Position numbers and translations under genes: made by a program
The notes under the pieces: model-generated
Seen by the model: only the letters and a program-made list of their open reading frames with translations
Told to the model about the DNA's origin: nothing
Database searches by the model: none
Shown: positions 49,100-57,734 of the stretch, one piece after another
Layout of the letters: the number at the start of each line of letters is the position of its first letter
How positions within the stretch are numbered: the stretch's first letter is position 1
From: Larkinella soli
GTDB lineage: Bacteria > Bacteroidota > Bacteroidia > Cytophagales > Spirosomataceae
Direction of reading: 5' to 3'
NCBI RefSeq assembly: GCF_003703975.1
Contig: NZ_QTJY01000019.1
Span: 1-64,000 of the forward strand
DNA: 64,000 bases

Positions 49100-50263
49100 C
49101 TACTGCTCACTGCGTACTTTAATACTTGTTTTCACGAGGTCGGCTTTCGCCCGCAACGCATTCAAATCCGAACCAATAACGGTAATATGGCCCATTTTGC
49201 GAAACGGCCGGGTGATTTTTTTACCGTACAGAAAAGGAAACACGCCCGACAGGCCCAGCAGCGTTTCCATGCCCTCGTACTGTGCCGGTCCGTTGTAACC
49301 GGGTTCGCCCAGGAGGTTGATCATGGCGGCCGGGGTCAGGATGGCCGTATCGCCCAGCGGCAGGTTCAGAATGGCCCGCCAGTGCTGTTCGAACTGGGAG
49401 GTGACGTTAGCCCGGATGGTATGGTGGCCGCTGTTGTGCGGGCGTGGAGCCACCTCGTTGATCAGCACCTCGCCCTCCCGCGTCAGGAACAGCTCCACGG
49501 CCAGCAGCCCGACGATTCCGAATGCCTCGGCGGTTTTCCGGGCAATCTCCTGCGCCTGCCGGTCGACGGCCTCCGGAATGTCGGCGGGCGCAAACAGGTA
49601 TTCGACCAGATTCTGTTCCGGATGGAACACCATCTCGACGGTCGGGAAAGTGGCGGTTTCGCCCTGCTCGCTGCGGGCCACGATCACGGCCAGTTCCTTC
49701 TCGAAATCGACGGCTTTTTCCAGTACGCCGGGGGCATCGAACGCCTTGGCGAAATCCCCGGCCGACGCGATGCGCTGCACCCCGCGGCCGTCGTAACCGT
49801 CGCGGCCCAGTTTATGAAAGGCGGGCAGAAACCCGGGGGCCGATTCCGGAACGCGGGCCACATCCGCCCGGTTTTCGGTCAGGATGAAGTCGGCCGTCGG
49901 CAGGTGGTGCCGGCGGTAAAATTGCTTCTGTTCGCGCTTGTCCTGTATGGTCCGGATCACGGCCGGCTGCGGAAACACCCGCTTACCCTCCCGGGCCAGG
50001 GCTTCCAGCGCATCGACGTTGACGCGCTCGATCTCGATCGTCAGCACATCGACCTGCCGGCCGAACCGGTATACCGTGTCGTAATCCGTCAGCGAGCCCT
50101 GGGTGAACGACTCGGCCAGGTGGCGGCAGGGGGCTTCGGCGTCCGGGTCGAGAATGTGAACGCTCAGATTCCAGTCGACGGCGGCCTGTAGTAACATCAG
50201 GCCCAGTTGTCCTCCGCCAAGAATGCCGATGCGGGTATTGGGGTTGAAGGTGGGCATATTCAT
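49100..50263 (-). CDS. purK: N5-carboxyaminoimidazole ribonucleotide synthase
   Basis: This ATP-grasp ligase carboxylates AIR with bicarbonate and ATP to give N5-CAIR, feeding PurE encoded next. It has 387 residues from the ATG at 50263; an ATG two codons later is equally possible. Family segments are IGILGGGQLGLMLLQAA, the ATP-grasp DGRGVQRI, the VELFLTREGEVLINEVAPRPHNSGH block and the C-terminal GKKITRPFRKMGHITVIG. It leads a likely purK-purE-LysM-Dabb transcript. A TACTTTTG box at 50276-50283 would give a very short leader. Confidence 0.96.
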   Translation of the reverse strand: MNMPTFNPNTRIGILGGGQLGLMLLQAAVDWNLSVHILDPDAEAPCRHLAESFTQGSLTDYDTVYRFGRQVDVLTIEIERVNVDALEALAREGKRVFPQPAVIRTIQDKREQKQFYRRHHLPTADFILTENRADVARVPESAPGFLPAFHKLGRDGYDGRGVQRIASAGDFAKAFDAPGVLEKAVDFEKELAVIVARSEQGETATFPTVEMVFHPEQNLVEYLFAPADIPEAVDRQAQEIARKTAEAFGIVGLLAVELFLTREGEVLINEVAPRPHNSGHHTIRANVTSQFEQHWRAILNLPLGDTAILTPAAMINLLGEPGYNGPAQYEGMETLLGLSGVFPFLYGKKITRPFRKMGHITVIGSDLNALRAKADLVKTSIKVRSEQ

Positions 50264-50275
50264 AAAATCCGTCCG

Positions 50276-50283
50276 CAAAAGTA
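50276..50283 (-). promoter_or_regulatory. Possible -7 box for purK
   Basis: TACTTTTG on the minus strand fits TAnnTTTG, only 12 bases before the ATG, implying a leader of a few bases. No clear -33 element. Confidence 0.3.
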
Positions 50284-50479
50284 ATTCCAATTCAGGCGTT
50301 TCCCCATACCGGCCGCGCTAACATTTTTGACGGACTTTTGCCCGTCGGGAAAATGGGCCCGCCCCGGCCCTGAAAATGGCCGCCCGATCGGCCCGGCTTC
50401 TAATGACTTTGTATGTAACTTGCCGTTGCAGGGCTACGCCGTAACCATTAAGAACCGACCCGCCGATCGATCCCTGAGG

Positions 50480-51370
50480 ATGAGCCTCCATCACTTCGAT
50501 ATCGTCAGCTCCAACCAGTTTGTTGCCCGGTTTATGGGCAACGCAGGTGAACCGTTCGTTTACACCCAACAGCTGATACAGATTTATCCCTTATCCTTTG
50601 CCCCTGCCTACATCAAAGCCCCGACTACCCTGTTTCGGGCACAATACAACTTCTTTCTGCTGTTCCGGGCGGGCGGGGGCGAGCAGCAGGTCGATAATGA
50701 CCAGTTCGAATTGCAGGCCAACGATATCCTTTTCATCAGGGAAGGCCACCTGAATGCCATCAAATCGATCCACCCGGCCACCGACGGCTATTTTATTTAC
50801 ATAGACAGTGTCCTGCTGGCTCAACTTTTCGGGAAGCCGCTGCTCAATCGCTTCACATTCAACCCCAAACACTCGGTTTCGGCTCAGGATATGGGATGGC
50901 TCTGCCAGTGCTGTGAGTTAATCATCCGGCAGAATCGTCTTGCGGATGCCGGTCAGCTCAACGTGCTGTTGCTGAAAGCCGTGATATTGAAATTAGCGGA
51001 AACCTGGCCCCTGGCCCTGTTCAAACCGGGTCGCAGCGCCGAGATCACCATGCTTTTCAAAGAGCTGTTGTATGATCATTTTATGCGAACCCGGGAAGTA
51101 AAGTTTTATGCGGATGCCCTATCCGTCTCGGAAAACTATATCAACCGGTGTGTGAACCAGATTACGAACAAACCGCCCAAGCAGCACATCAACGAGATGG
51201 TTATTTATCACAGCAAGGTACTCCTGCAGGACTTCTCCCGCGATATTGCCCAGGTGGCTTTCGAACTCAACTTTTCCGATCCTTCCTACTTCGGCCGGCT
51301 GTTCAGGCAATTGACCGCCCTGACGCCTTCCGAGTATCGAAACCGGCTCAGGCAGGATTTGTCCGAATAA
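50480..51370 (+). CDS. AraC-family transcriptional regulator
   Basis: A 296-residue regulator from the ATG at 50480. The N-terminal half is a cupin-like sensing domain (NFFLLFRAGGGEQQVDNDQFELQANDILFIREGHLNAI). The C-terminal ~100 residues hold two helix-turn-helix units (FYADALSVSENYINRCVNQITNKPP and IAQVAFELNFSDPSYFGRLFRQLTALTPSEYR), the AraC signature. It precedes a DUF2141 gene and a short-chain dehydrogenase in the same direction. Regulating those genes is a reasonable guess, because AraC proteins in Bacteroidota often sit next to their targets; the effector is unknown. Confidence 0.92.
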   Translation: MSLHHFDIVSSNQFVARFMGNAGEPFVYTQQLIQIYPLSFAPAYIKAPTTLFRAQYNFFLLFRAGGGEQQVDNDQFELQANDILFIREGHLNAIKSIHPATDGYFIYIDSVLLAQLFGKPLLNRFTFNPKHSVSAQDMGWLCQCCELIIRQNRLADAGQLNVLLLKAVILKLAETWPLALFKPGRSAEITMLFKELLYDHFMRTREVKFYADALSVSENYINRCVNQITNKPPKQHINEMVIYHSKVLLQDFSRDIAQVAFELNFSDPSYFGRLFRQLTALTPSEYRNRLRQDLSE

Positions 51371-51452
51371 GTGCAAGCTTTCTGTTAGCCGTCAATCCGC
51401 TCCGCTTCGCACCTTTGCCCGGAAGATGTCGTCCACTCAAAACGAGTAACCT

Positions 51453-51887
51453 ATGCGCTGTATAGAGTTCATCCTCCTTCCAGGCCTGTTCCTCCTGTCT
51501 TCGGCCACCCCGGATTCGTTCGGTCAGTCGTCGTCGTTAACGATCCGGATTTCCAATGTGCAGAAGAAAAAGGGCAAACTGGTGGTGGAGATTTACAACA
51601 ACCCGTCGAGCTGGCTGAAAAATCCGTTTCAGAAAGTGGTTTTGTCCACCAACGATGCGACGGCTCTGGCTTCGTTTGACGTGCCGACCGGTAAATATGC
51701 CGTATCCATCTATCAGGACATCAACGACAATGGCGAGCTGGACCGCAACTTCCTTGGGGTTCCGAGAGAGCCGGTCGGGTTTGGAAATAACTACCGGCCG
51801 TTCGGCAAGCCAACATTCGAAGCCGCCCGGATTGATTACGGTCCCCCGGCAAAGCCGCAGGACATAAAGCTGTTTGAAGTGTTTTAA
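51453..51887 (+). CDS. DUF2141 exported small protein
   Basis: A 144-residue protein with an N-terminal hydrophobic signal (…LLPGLFLLSSATPDSFGQ). The mature part, LTIRISNVQKKKGKLVVEIYN…GKYAVSIYQDINDNGELDRNF…EPVGFGNNYRP, is the DUF2141 beta-sandwich, a family of unknown role common in Proteobacteria and Bacteroidota envelopes. The DINDNGELD loop may bind calcium. It follows the AraC regulator by 82 bases and precedes an SDR gene. Confidence 0.9.
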   Translation: MRCIEFILLPGLFLLSSATPDSFGQSSSLTIRISNVQKKKGKLVVEIYNNPSSWLKNPFQKVVLSTNDATALASFDVPTGKYAVSIYQDINDNGELDRNFLGVPREPVGFGNNYRPFGKPTFEAARIDYGPPAKPQDIKLFEVF

Positions 51888-51916
51888 GTTAACAAGCTGT
51901 GGCAGCGTATTCACCA

Positions 51917-52873
51917 ATGCCGACCAGCGTTGAGAAGCAATCCGTTAACGGAATGGGTAAGTGGACCATCGAATCATTGCCCCGGCAGCCCGGCCGGGTC
52001 GCCCTCATTACAGGCGGCAACAGCGGGATCGGCTTTGAGACGGCCCTCGAACTGGCGAAAAAAGACGTTCGGGTGCTGCTGGCCTGCCGGAACGGCAAAA
52101 AGGCGGAGGAAGCGAAGGGTAAAATACTCGATCGTTATCCCAACGCACTGGTCGATCCGGTGACAGTCGACCTGACTAAGTTATCGGACGTCCGAAGACT
52201 GGCCGAACAGGTCCGGAAGCACTACGACCGACTGGACCTGCTCATCAACAATGCCGGGATCATGATGTCACCCTATCAGGTGACCGAAGACGGTTTTGAG
52301 AACCAGCTGGCTACCAATTACATCGGCCACTTTGCCCTTACCGGTCTGCTGCTTCCGCTGCTTACCGGCACGCCCGGGTCCCGAATCGTTACCCTGAGCA
52401 GTCTGTCCTACAAATGGGCGGAAATTGATTTCGATGATCTGCACGCCGGGAAAGGCTACAGCCGTCGCAAGGCATACGGGCAAAGTAAACGGGCCTGTCT
52501 TATCTTCGCTTTCGAACTACAGCGGAGGCTCTCGGCCGCCGGATATGACATCCTTTCGGTGGCGGCCCACCCGGGGCTTGCAAAAACCAATCTGGATCAA
52601 TATTTCCCCGTGTTGATCCGGCCGCTGGGAAGCCTGTTTCTGCAACCCGCCAGGCAGGGAGCGCTCCCTGTTTTATACGCTGCGCTGAGCCCTGAAGTGG
52701 CGGGCGGAGACTTTATCGGCCCGGATGGGTTCCGGCAGATGCGGGGTTATCCGGTCAAAGTGGAGGCCGACGCCTATTCGAAGGACCAACAGGTGGCAGA
52801 CCGCTTATGGAGGGTGAGCGAAGAGATGACCGGTGTCCGTTATCCGGTAACGCCCCCGGGAAAGCTCCCTTAA
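51917..52873 (+). CDS. Short-chain dehydrogenase/reductase (retinol-dehydrogenase-like)
   Basis: A 318-residue NAD(P)-dependent oxidoreductase. The cofactor motif TGGNSGIG is near residue 29, NNAG follows, the catalytic Tyr-x-x-x-Lys is YGQSK, and a Ser lies in TLSSLSYK. A basic residue after the first strand (ACRNGKK) suggests NADPH. It is closest to the WW-domain-oxidoreductase/retinol-dehydrogenase branch often annotated 'oxidoreductase' in bacteria; the substrate is unknown. The start is uncertain: GTG at 51899, ATG at 51917 or ATG at 51953. It may be controlled by the AraC gene upstream. Confidence 0.9.
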   Translation: MPTSVEKQSVNGMGKWTIESLPRQPGRVALITGGNSGIGFETALELAKKDVRVLLACRNGKKAEEAKGKILDRYPNALVDPVTVDLTKLSDVRRLAEQVRKHYDRLDLLINNAGIMMSPYQVTEDGFENQLATNYIGHFALTGLLLPLLTGTPGSRIVTLSSLSYKWAEIDFDDLHAGKGYSRRKAYGQSKRACLIFAFELQRRLSAAGYDILSVAAHPGLAKTNLDQYFPVLIRPLGSLFLQPARQGALPVLYAALSPEVAGGDFIGPDGFRQMRGYPVKVEADAYSKDQQVADRLWRVSEEMTGVRYPVTPPGKLP

Positions 52874-53025
52874 AGGCTAACCGGTCACCGGCTTACTGCC
52901 TTCGACCGTTCCCGGCACCGGGCCAAAGAACCGGAAAAAGAGCCTTTATGAGGGCTAAAAATTTAACAAACAATCGCTAATATTGAAGAACGATCGAATC
53001 CTAAACCTTCCCGGCAGTGCCGTCG

Positions 53026-54432
53026 ATGCGCGTTTTTCGCCTGCTTTTTCTGCTGCTGTTCCTTCCTGGAGCGGTTTTCGGCCAGAACCTGGTGCCGAAC
53101 CCGGGATTCGAACAGAAGAAGGCTCTGGCCTGTAGTTTCATCAGCCGCCCCGACAACCTCAGCAATTACCTGACGGACTGGTATGCGCCCACGGGCGGCA
53201 CCTCCGACGTCTGGTCGTCGGATCCCGGCCTGTCGACCACCTGCTCCCAATACCTCAGCCCGACCGCCCTCCCGGTGCACGACGGCAACCAGTGCATCGG
53301 CCTGTACACCTACGTCACCGGCTCCTCCTCTTTCTCCTACCGCGAATATGCCCAGGTCCGGCTGAAACAGCCGCTGGTGAAAGGAAAAGCCTACCGGGCG
53401 GAGATGTGGGTGCTGCTCTTCGACTACACGCCCCCGAACCCGTCGGAGGGCGTCACGTCCAACACGGCGACGAACAACCTCGGCATGCATTTCTCGAAAG
53501 ACTCGTTGGTGCTGCGGGAAGTGGCGTTCCGGTTCGGGAGCGTGCTGAACTACAAGCCGCAGGTCAACCAGACGCAGGTGCTGCAGGAGAGGCTCAAATG
53601 GGTGCCGGTTTCCGGCTGTTTCATCGCCGACGAGGCTTATGAATACCTGACCGTCGGCAATTTTTTCGAGGATGCCCAGACGCAGGCGGCCTCGTTCGCC
53701 ACCGCCCCCCGCAACCGGCTGGCGTATTACCTCATCGACGACGTCTCGGTCGAGCCGGTGACCGCCGGGCCGCCCGCCGTCCGGCTGGGGGCCGACACCA
53801 CGCTCTGTGCCCCCCAGACGCTGGCCCTCGCCCTGACCGATACCGCCGGAACGACCTACCGATGGCAGGACGGCTCGACGCAGGCCCGCTATACGGTGCG
53901 GCAATCCGGCATTTACTGGGTGACGGCCACCCGGGGCCGGTGCATCGCCTACGATTCGATTCAGGTCCGGGTGGAACCGAGGGTCAGCCTGCCGCCCGAC
54001 ACCCTGCTCTGCAAGGGAGAACAACTGACGCTGTCGGTCAGCCACCCTATCGGGCGGTATGCCTGGAATACCGGCTCGACCGAGGCCCGGATTACCGTAG
54101 CCGAAGCCGGAACCTACGCCGTCCGGGTGCCGTCCGATTTCTGCGCCCTCACCGACACCGTCCGCATTGCCTTCGCCGACTGTCCGGGGCAGGTTCCGAA
54201 TGTCTTTACGCCCAACGGCGACGGGAAAAACGATACCTTTTTCATCCCCAACATCGACCTGCTTCCCTGGCGGCTGGAAATCTACAACCGCTGGGGAAGG
54301 CTCATCTACAAAGCCGACGCTTACGCCAACGACTGGGCGGGCCAGAACCAGCCGGCCGGGCTGTATTACTACCTGCTCCGAAGCCGGGAACTGAACCGCG
54401 ACCTGAAAGGCTGGGTCGAACTGCTGCGGTGA
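53026..54432 (+). CDS. Type IX-secreted protein with Ig-like repeats and CHU_C (type B) sorting domain
   Basis: A 468-residue secreted protein from the ATG at 53026 (signal MRVFRLLFLLLFLPGAVFG). An N-terminal jelly-roll-like domain starts NLVPNPGFEQ, as in many carbohydrate-binding or choice-of-anchor domains. Two short Ig/PKD-like repeats follow (GADTTLCAPQTLAL…YRWQDGSTQARYTV and PPDTLLCKGEQLTLS…YAWNTGSTEARITV). The last ~85 residues are the gliding-motility-associated CHU_C/type B sorting signal (VPNVFTPNGDGKNDTFFIPN…YNRWGRLIY…GLYYYLL). It should cross the outer membrane by type IX secretion and stay on the surface or be released. Ligand unknown. Confidence 0.92.
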   Translation: MRVFRLLFLLLFLPGAVFGQNLVPNPGFEQKKALACSFISRPDNLSNYLTDWYAPTGGTSDVWSSDPGLSTTCSQYLSPTALPVHDGNQCIGLYTYVTGSSSFSYREYAQVRLKQPLVKGKAYRAEMWVLLFDYTPPNPSEGVTSNTATNNLGMHFSKDSLVLREVAFRFGSVLNYKPQVNQTQVLQERLKWVPVSGCFIADEAYEYLTVGNFFEDAQTQAASFATAPRNRLAYYLIDDVSVEPVTAGPPAVRLGADTTLCAPQTLALALTDTAGTTYRWQDGSTQARYTVRQSGIYWVTATRGRCIAYDSIQVRVEPRVSLPPDTLLCKGEQLTLSVSHPIGRYAWNTGSTEARITVAEAGTYAVRVPSDFCALTDTVRIAFADCPGQVPNVFTPNGDGKNDTFFIPNIDLLPWRLEIYNRWGRLIYKADAYANDWAGQNQPAGLYYYLLRSRELNRDLKGWVELLR

Positions 54433-54435
54433 GGA

Positions 54436-57400
54436 TCACTCCAGCAGCACCAGAATATCTTCTTTGGTCAGGGACTTCATGAAGTTTTCCTCGCTGGTAA
54501 TCAGATCACTGGCGAGCTTCTGCTTCGAACGCTGGAGCGCCAGGATTTTTTCCTCGACGGTATTGCGGGAAATAAATTTGTAGGTAAAGACGGTTTTCTG
54601 CTGCCCGATGCGGTGGGCGCGGTCTACGGCCTGAGCCTCGATGGCGGGGTTCCACCAGGGGTCGAGGATGAAGACGTAGTCGGCTGCAGTCAGGTTGTGG
54701 CCCAGCCCGCCGGCTTTCAGCGAAATCAGAAACAGCTTGATCGAGTCGTCGGTCTGGAACAGGTTCACCTGGCCCCGGCGGTCCTGCGTCGAACCGTCGA
54801 GATAGGCATACGGGATGTTGCGCTCCTGGAGGTATTCCTGAAAGACGTCGAGGTGCTTGATGAACTGACTGAAGACCAGAATCTTGTGATTGTCGGCCAT
54901 GGCCCCTTCGAGCCGCATCACCACATCTTCGAGCTTGCCGGAATTGCCTTCGTATTTCTCGTCGATCATGCGCGGGTGGTTGGCGATCTGACGGAGCTTG
55001 GTCAGGCCCTGCAACACCACCATCTGCGACTTGGCCATGCCGTCTTCCTCGATGCGTTCCAGAATCAGGTTGCGATAATACGATTTGGCCTCCTCATACT
55101 GCTTCTCCTGCTCGGGCGTCATGTCGCTGTAATGGATGCTCTCCACCTTCTCGGGCAGATCGAGCGCCACCTGCGATTTGTGCCGCCGGAGCATGAAGGG
55201 CTTGATGATGCCGTAGAGCCGCTGGGTTTTCTGCTCGTCGTTCTTCTTCTCGATCGGCACCTGAAATTCGTTCCGGAAAAAGGTCTGGCTGCCCAGCAAT
55301 CCGGGATTGATGAAGGTCATCTGGGTCCAGAGATCCATCGTGCTGTTTTCCAGCGGGGTGCCGGTCAGGATGAGCCGGTGGGCCGCGTTGAGCTGCATCA
55401 CCGCCCGCGTAATGTGCGACGAGGGATTTTTGATGGCCTGCGACTCGTCCAGAATGATGTAGTTAAAGCGGTAATTCTTCAGCAGGTCGATGTCGATCCG
55501 GACAATCCCGTACGAGGTCAGAATCAGGTCGTAGTTGTCGAACTGTTCGGTATTCTTGTCGCGGTACGTGCCGGTATAGGACATCACGCGCAGGTGGGGC
55601 GTAAACCGCCGGGCTTCCAGTTCCCAGTTGTACAGCAGCGAGGTGGGCATGACCAGCAGTGTCGGTCGGCCGGCCGAGGCCCCTTCCGAAGCGGCAATCT
55701 CCTTCTGCGACTGGAGCATCGCCAGCGTCATGACGGTTTTGCCCAGGCCCATGTCGTCGGCCAGACAGCCGCCGAAGCGGTACTGGTTCAGAAACTGTAA
55801 CCAATCGTAGCCGGCTTTCTGGTAGGGCCGCAGCGTCCCCTTGAACCCATGCGGCAGCGGATGGGCGCCGATTTCCTCGAAACTCCGCAGCTTTTCGAGT
55901 TTCTGGCTGATCACGGCCGACGCCAGGCTGTCCTGCTGCAACTCCTGCACCAGTGCGATGTGGTGCTTCCGTAGCATCAGCCGGTCGCCGTCGACCTCGT
56001 GTTCCATGAAGGCGAACAGCTCGGAGTATTTCGTAAACCAGGTTTCGGGGATGACCGCAATTTCGCCGTTGGGCAGGGCGAATTCCCGCTTTTTGTTCAG
56101 AATCAGCGAACGAAGGCGAATAAAGGGTATCTCGAATTCGCCGAACTGCACCTTGGCGTAGATGTCGAACCAGTCGCGGGTTTCGTTGATCGAGACCACG
56201 ATGGACGAGTAGCCGAGAAAATACCGCTTGGCGTCGTCGGCGTTCTGGCGAATCTGGAACCCGGCTTCGACCAGCAGGTTATGGTTCTGCTGGAGCCATT
56301 CGAAGGCCGAGCTTTTCAGAAACCGGGCGTGACCGTTTTCCCGCAGTTCCAGTCCGTTTTCCCGCAGCCAGAACAGCGTCGTGCGTTCCTTGCGGATGTC
56401 GCGCCGGATTTTGTGGAAAATATAATCGTCGCCCTTTTTCTCGATGCTGACGTTGGAAGAATCCGTAAAACCGTCGTAGCGGAAGGTGAACCCACCGTAC
56501 TGGAACAGCAGATCGAACACCACCTGCGAGTCGTCGACGGCCACGGGTTCGGCTTCCTCGACCACGGCCTGGTCGGCCGCCGAATTCAGCCGGGTGAGAT
56601 TGCTCCGGGCGGCCGACGGCCGGAGGGGGGTGCCGTTCCGGGTATCCTGATCGAACAGGGGCGTCGAAACCCGGTGAGGAACCGCCTGCTCCGACACCGT
56701 CAGCACCGGCGTGGGCGTCAGCGTCTCGCTGCGGATTTCAAACCCTTTGGCATACACGTCGTAGGAAGCGATCAGGGGAGCTACGAACCGGTGATAGTAC
56801 TGATCCTCAATATTTTTCGGGATGACGATATTTCGTTTATTCAGAAACGGCCGGAGTTTCTTGCCGTCGACGTTCCGGTCGAAATGATACAGCCGGTTGC
56901 CGACCATCATCCAGGCCGGATCGTCGCAGATCAGCAGGGCATCCTTGAACTGAAATTCGACGCGCTCGCCCTGGTACTTGATAATCGGGAAGTATTCGGT
57001 GGCGGCTTCGGTCCGGACGAAATTGAAGTAGACGCGCGCTTTTTCGGGCATGCTCTCGACCGGCATCCAGGCCGGGTTGCCGTCATTGCCCATGATATGC
57101 AGCTTCTTGTCGGTCAGCCGCTCCAGGATCTGGGCCCGCCGGACTTCGAGGTATTCGCAGATGCGGTCCTGCAGGTCCTTGTCGCCCTTCTGGGTATCGT
57201 ATACTTTCAGGAAGAAATCGACCGCCGGTAATTTTTTCGGATTGAATTTTTTCAGAATGACATCCTGCTGAATTTCGTCAATGATCCGGACCAGGTCGAA
57301 ATCGGCCTCATCCAGCCCTTCGGAAAACTCACCGGCATTTTTGACCGACAGCGTCTGGTTGAGCAGCGTCAGCTCACCGCGGGCATTTAGCTGCACGACG

Positions 57401-57483
57401 AACGCTTCGAATAAATAGCCCAGAAACTCGTGTTCCAGCAGGGAATAAACCAGCCGAAAGGGTTCAGCAGGGGAAACTTTCAT
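54436..57483 (-). CDS. SNF2-family helicase-like ATPase
   Basis: A 1015-residue Swi2/Snf2 ATPase. The helicase core fills the C-terminal ~470 residues: Walker A LADDMGLGKTVMT (~575), DESQAIKN (DExH-type box), LTGTPLENS, and the second RecA domain ending DRAHRIGQQKTV. The first ~550 residues have no recognisable SWIM zinc finger and are mixed alpha/beta. Bacterial members are linked to RNA polymerase recycling or chromosome maintenance; no defence partner is adjacent. The ATG at 57483 was preferred to a start 12 codons earlier. A good promoter lies at 57651-57680 with a palindrome over the predicted start of transcription. Confidence 0.93.
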   Translation of the reverse strand: MKVSPAEPFRLVYSLLEHEFLGYLFEAFVVQLNARGELTLLNQTLSVKNAGEFSEGLDEADFDLVRIIDEIQQDVILKKFNPKKLPAVDFFLKVYDTQKGDKDLQDRICEYLEVRRAQILERLTDKKLHIMGNDGNPAWMPVESMPEKARVYFNFVRTEAATEYFPIIKYQGERVEFQFKDALLICDDPAWMMVGNRLYHFDRNVDGKKLRPFLNKRNIVIPKNIEDQYYHRFVAPLIASYDVYAKGFEIRSETLTPTPVLTVSEQAVPHRVSTPLFDQDTRNGTPLRPSAARSNLTRLNSAADQAVVEEAEPVAVDDSQVVFDLLFQYGGFTFRYDGFTDSSNVSIEKKGDDYIFHKIRRDIRKERTTLFWLRENGLELRENGHARFLKSSAFEWLQQNHNLLVEAGFQIRQNADDAKRYFLGYSSIVVSINETRDWFDIYAKVQFGEFEIPFIRLRSLILNKKREFALPNGEIAVIPETWFTKYSELFAFMEHEVDGDRLMLRKHHIALVQELQQDSLASAVISQKLEKLRSFEEIGAHPLPHGFKGTLRPYQKAGYDWLQFLNQYRFGGCLADDMGLGKTVMTLAMLQSQKEIAASEGASAGRPTLLVMPTSLLYNWELEARRFTPHLRVMSYTGTYRDKNTEQFDNYDLILTSYGIVRIDIDLLKNYRFNYIILDESQAIKNPSSHITRAVMQLNAAHRLILTGTPLENSTMDLWTQMTFINPGLLGSQTFFRNEFQVPIEKKNDEQKTQRLYGIIKPFMLRRHKSQVALDLPEKVESIHYSDMTPEQEKQYEEAKSYYRNLILERIEEDGMAKSQMVVLQGLTKLRQIANHPRMIDEKYEGNSGKLEDVVMRLEGAMADNHKILVFSQFIKHLDVFQEYLQERNIPYAYLDGSTQDRRGQVNLFQTDDSIKLFLISLKAGGLGHNLTAADYVFILDPWWNPAIEAQAVDRAHRIGQQKTVFTYKFISRNTVEEKILALQRSKQKLASDLITSEENFMKSLTKEDILVLLE

Positions 57484-57620
57484 GTCAGAATTGGGTCGGT
57501 AAGTTAAAAATGACCGCACCGGCCCCGATTTTACCCGAAGCCGACCGTAAACGCATCCATCCGTGCCCGGCCGCCGGCCGGTTTGCTACAAGCTTAAAAA
57601 AAGACAGTTGAAAGGAATCT

Positions 57621-57647
57621 TTGTTGAGTAGTCAGACTAAGCAACAA
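57621..57647. promoter_or_regulatory. 27-bp interrupted palindrome at the SNF2 gene start site
   Basis: TTGTTG-AG-TAGTC-A-GACTA-AG-CAACAA: the two 13-base arms match at 11 positions. It begins 3 bases after the -7 box at 57651-57658, so it covers the predicted start of transcription. It could be an operator or a 5' leader hairpin. Confidence 0.5.
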
Positions 57648-57650
57648 ATT

Positions 57651-57680
57651 CAAATATACGAAGAGGTAAAAAAAAGACAA
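57651..57680 (-). promoter_or_regulatory. Promoter of the SNF2 helicase gene
   Basis: Minus-strand TTG (57678-57680), a 19-base spacer and TATATTTG (57651-57658) match the Bacteroidota consensus including spacing. It overlaps the terminator of dnaN. The leader would be about 160 bases. Confidence 0.55.
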
Positions 57681-57702
57681 GCCCGAAAGTGACTTCCGGG
57701 CT
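57667..57702 (-). terminator. Terminator of dnaN
   Basis: On the minus strand the stem AAGCCCG-GAA/TTC-GGGCTT is followed by GTC and a run of eight T, about 35-70 bases past the dnaN stop. Its T-run doubles as the spacer of the next promoter. Confidence 0.75.
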
Positions 57703-57734
57703 TTTAATGATTTAACGGGTAACACCCCCGGAAT

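Noticed and set aside
54436-57483. SNF2 helicase as part of a defence island
   Set aside because: Neighbours are dnaN, gldG and a type IX cargo gene; no nuclease, methyltransferase or other defence partner is adjacent.
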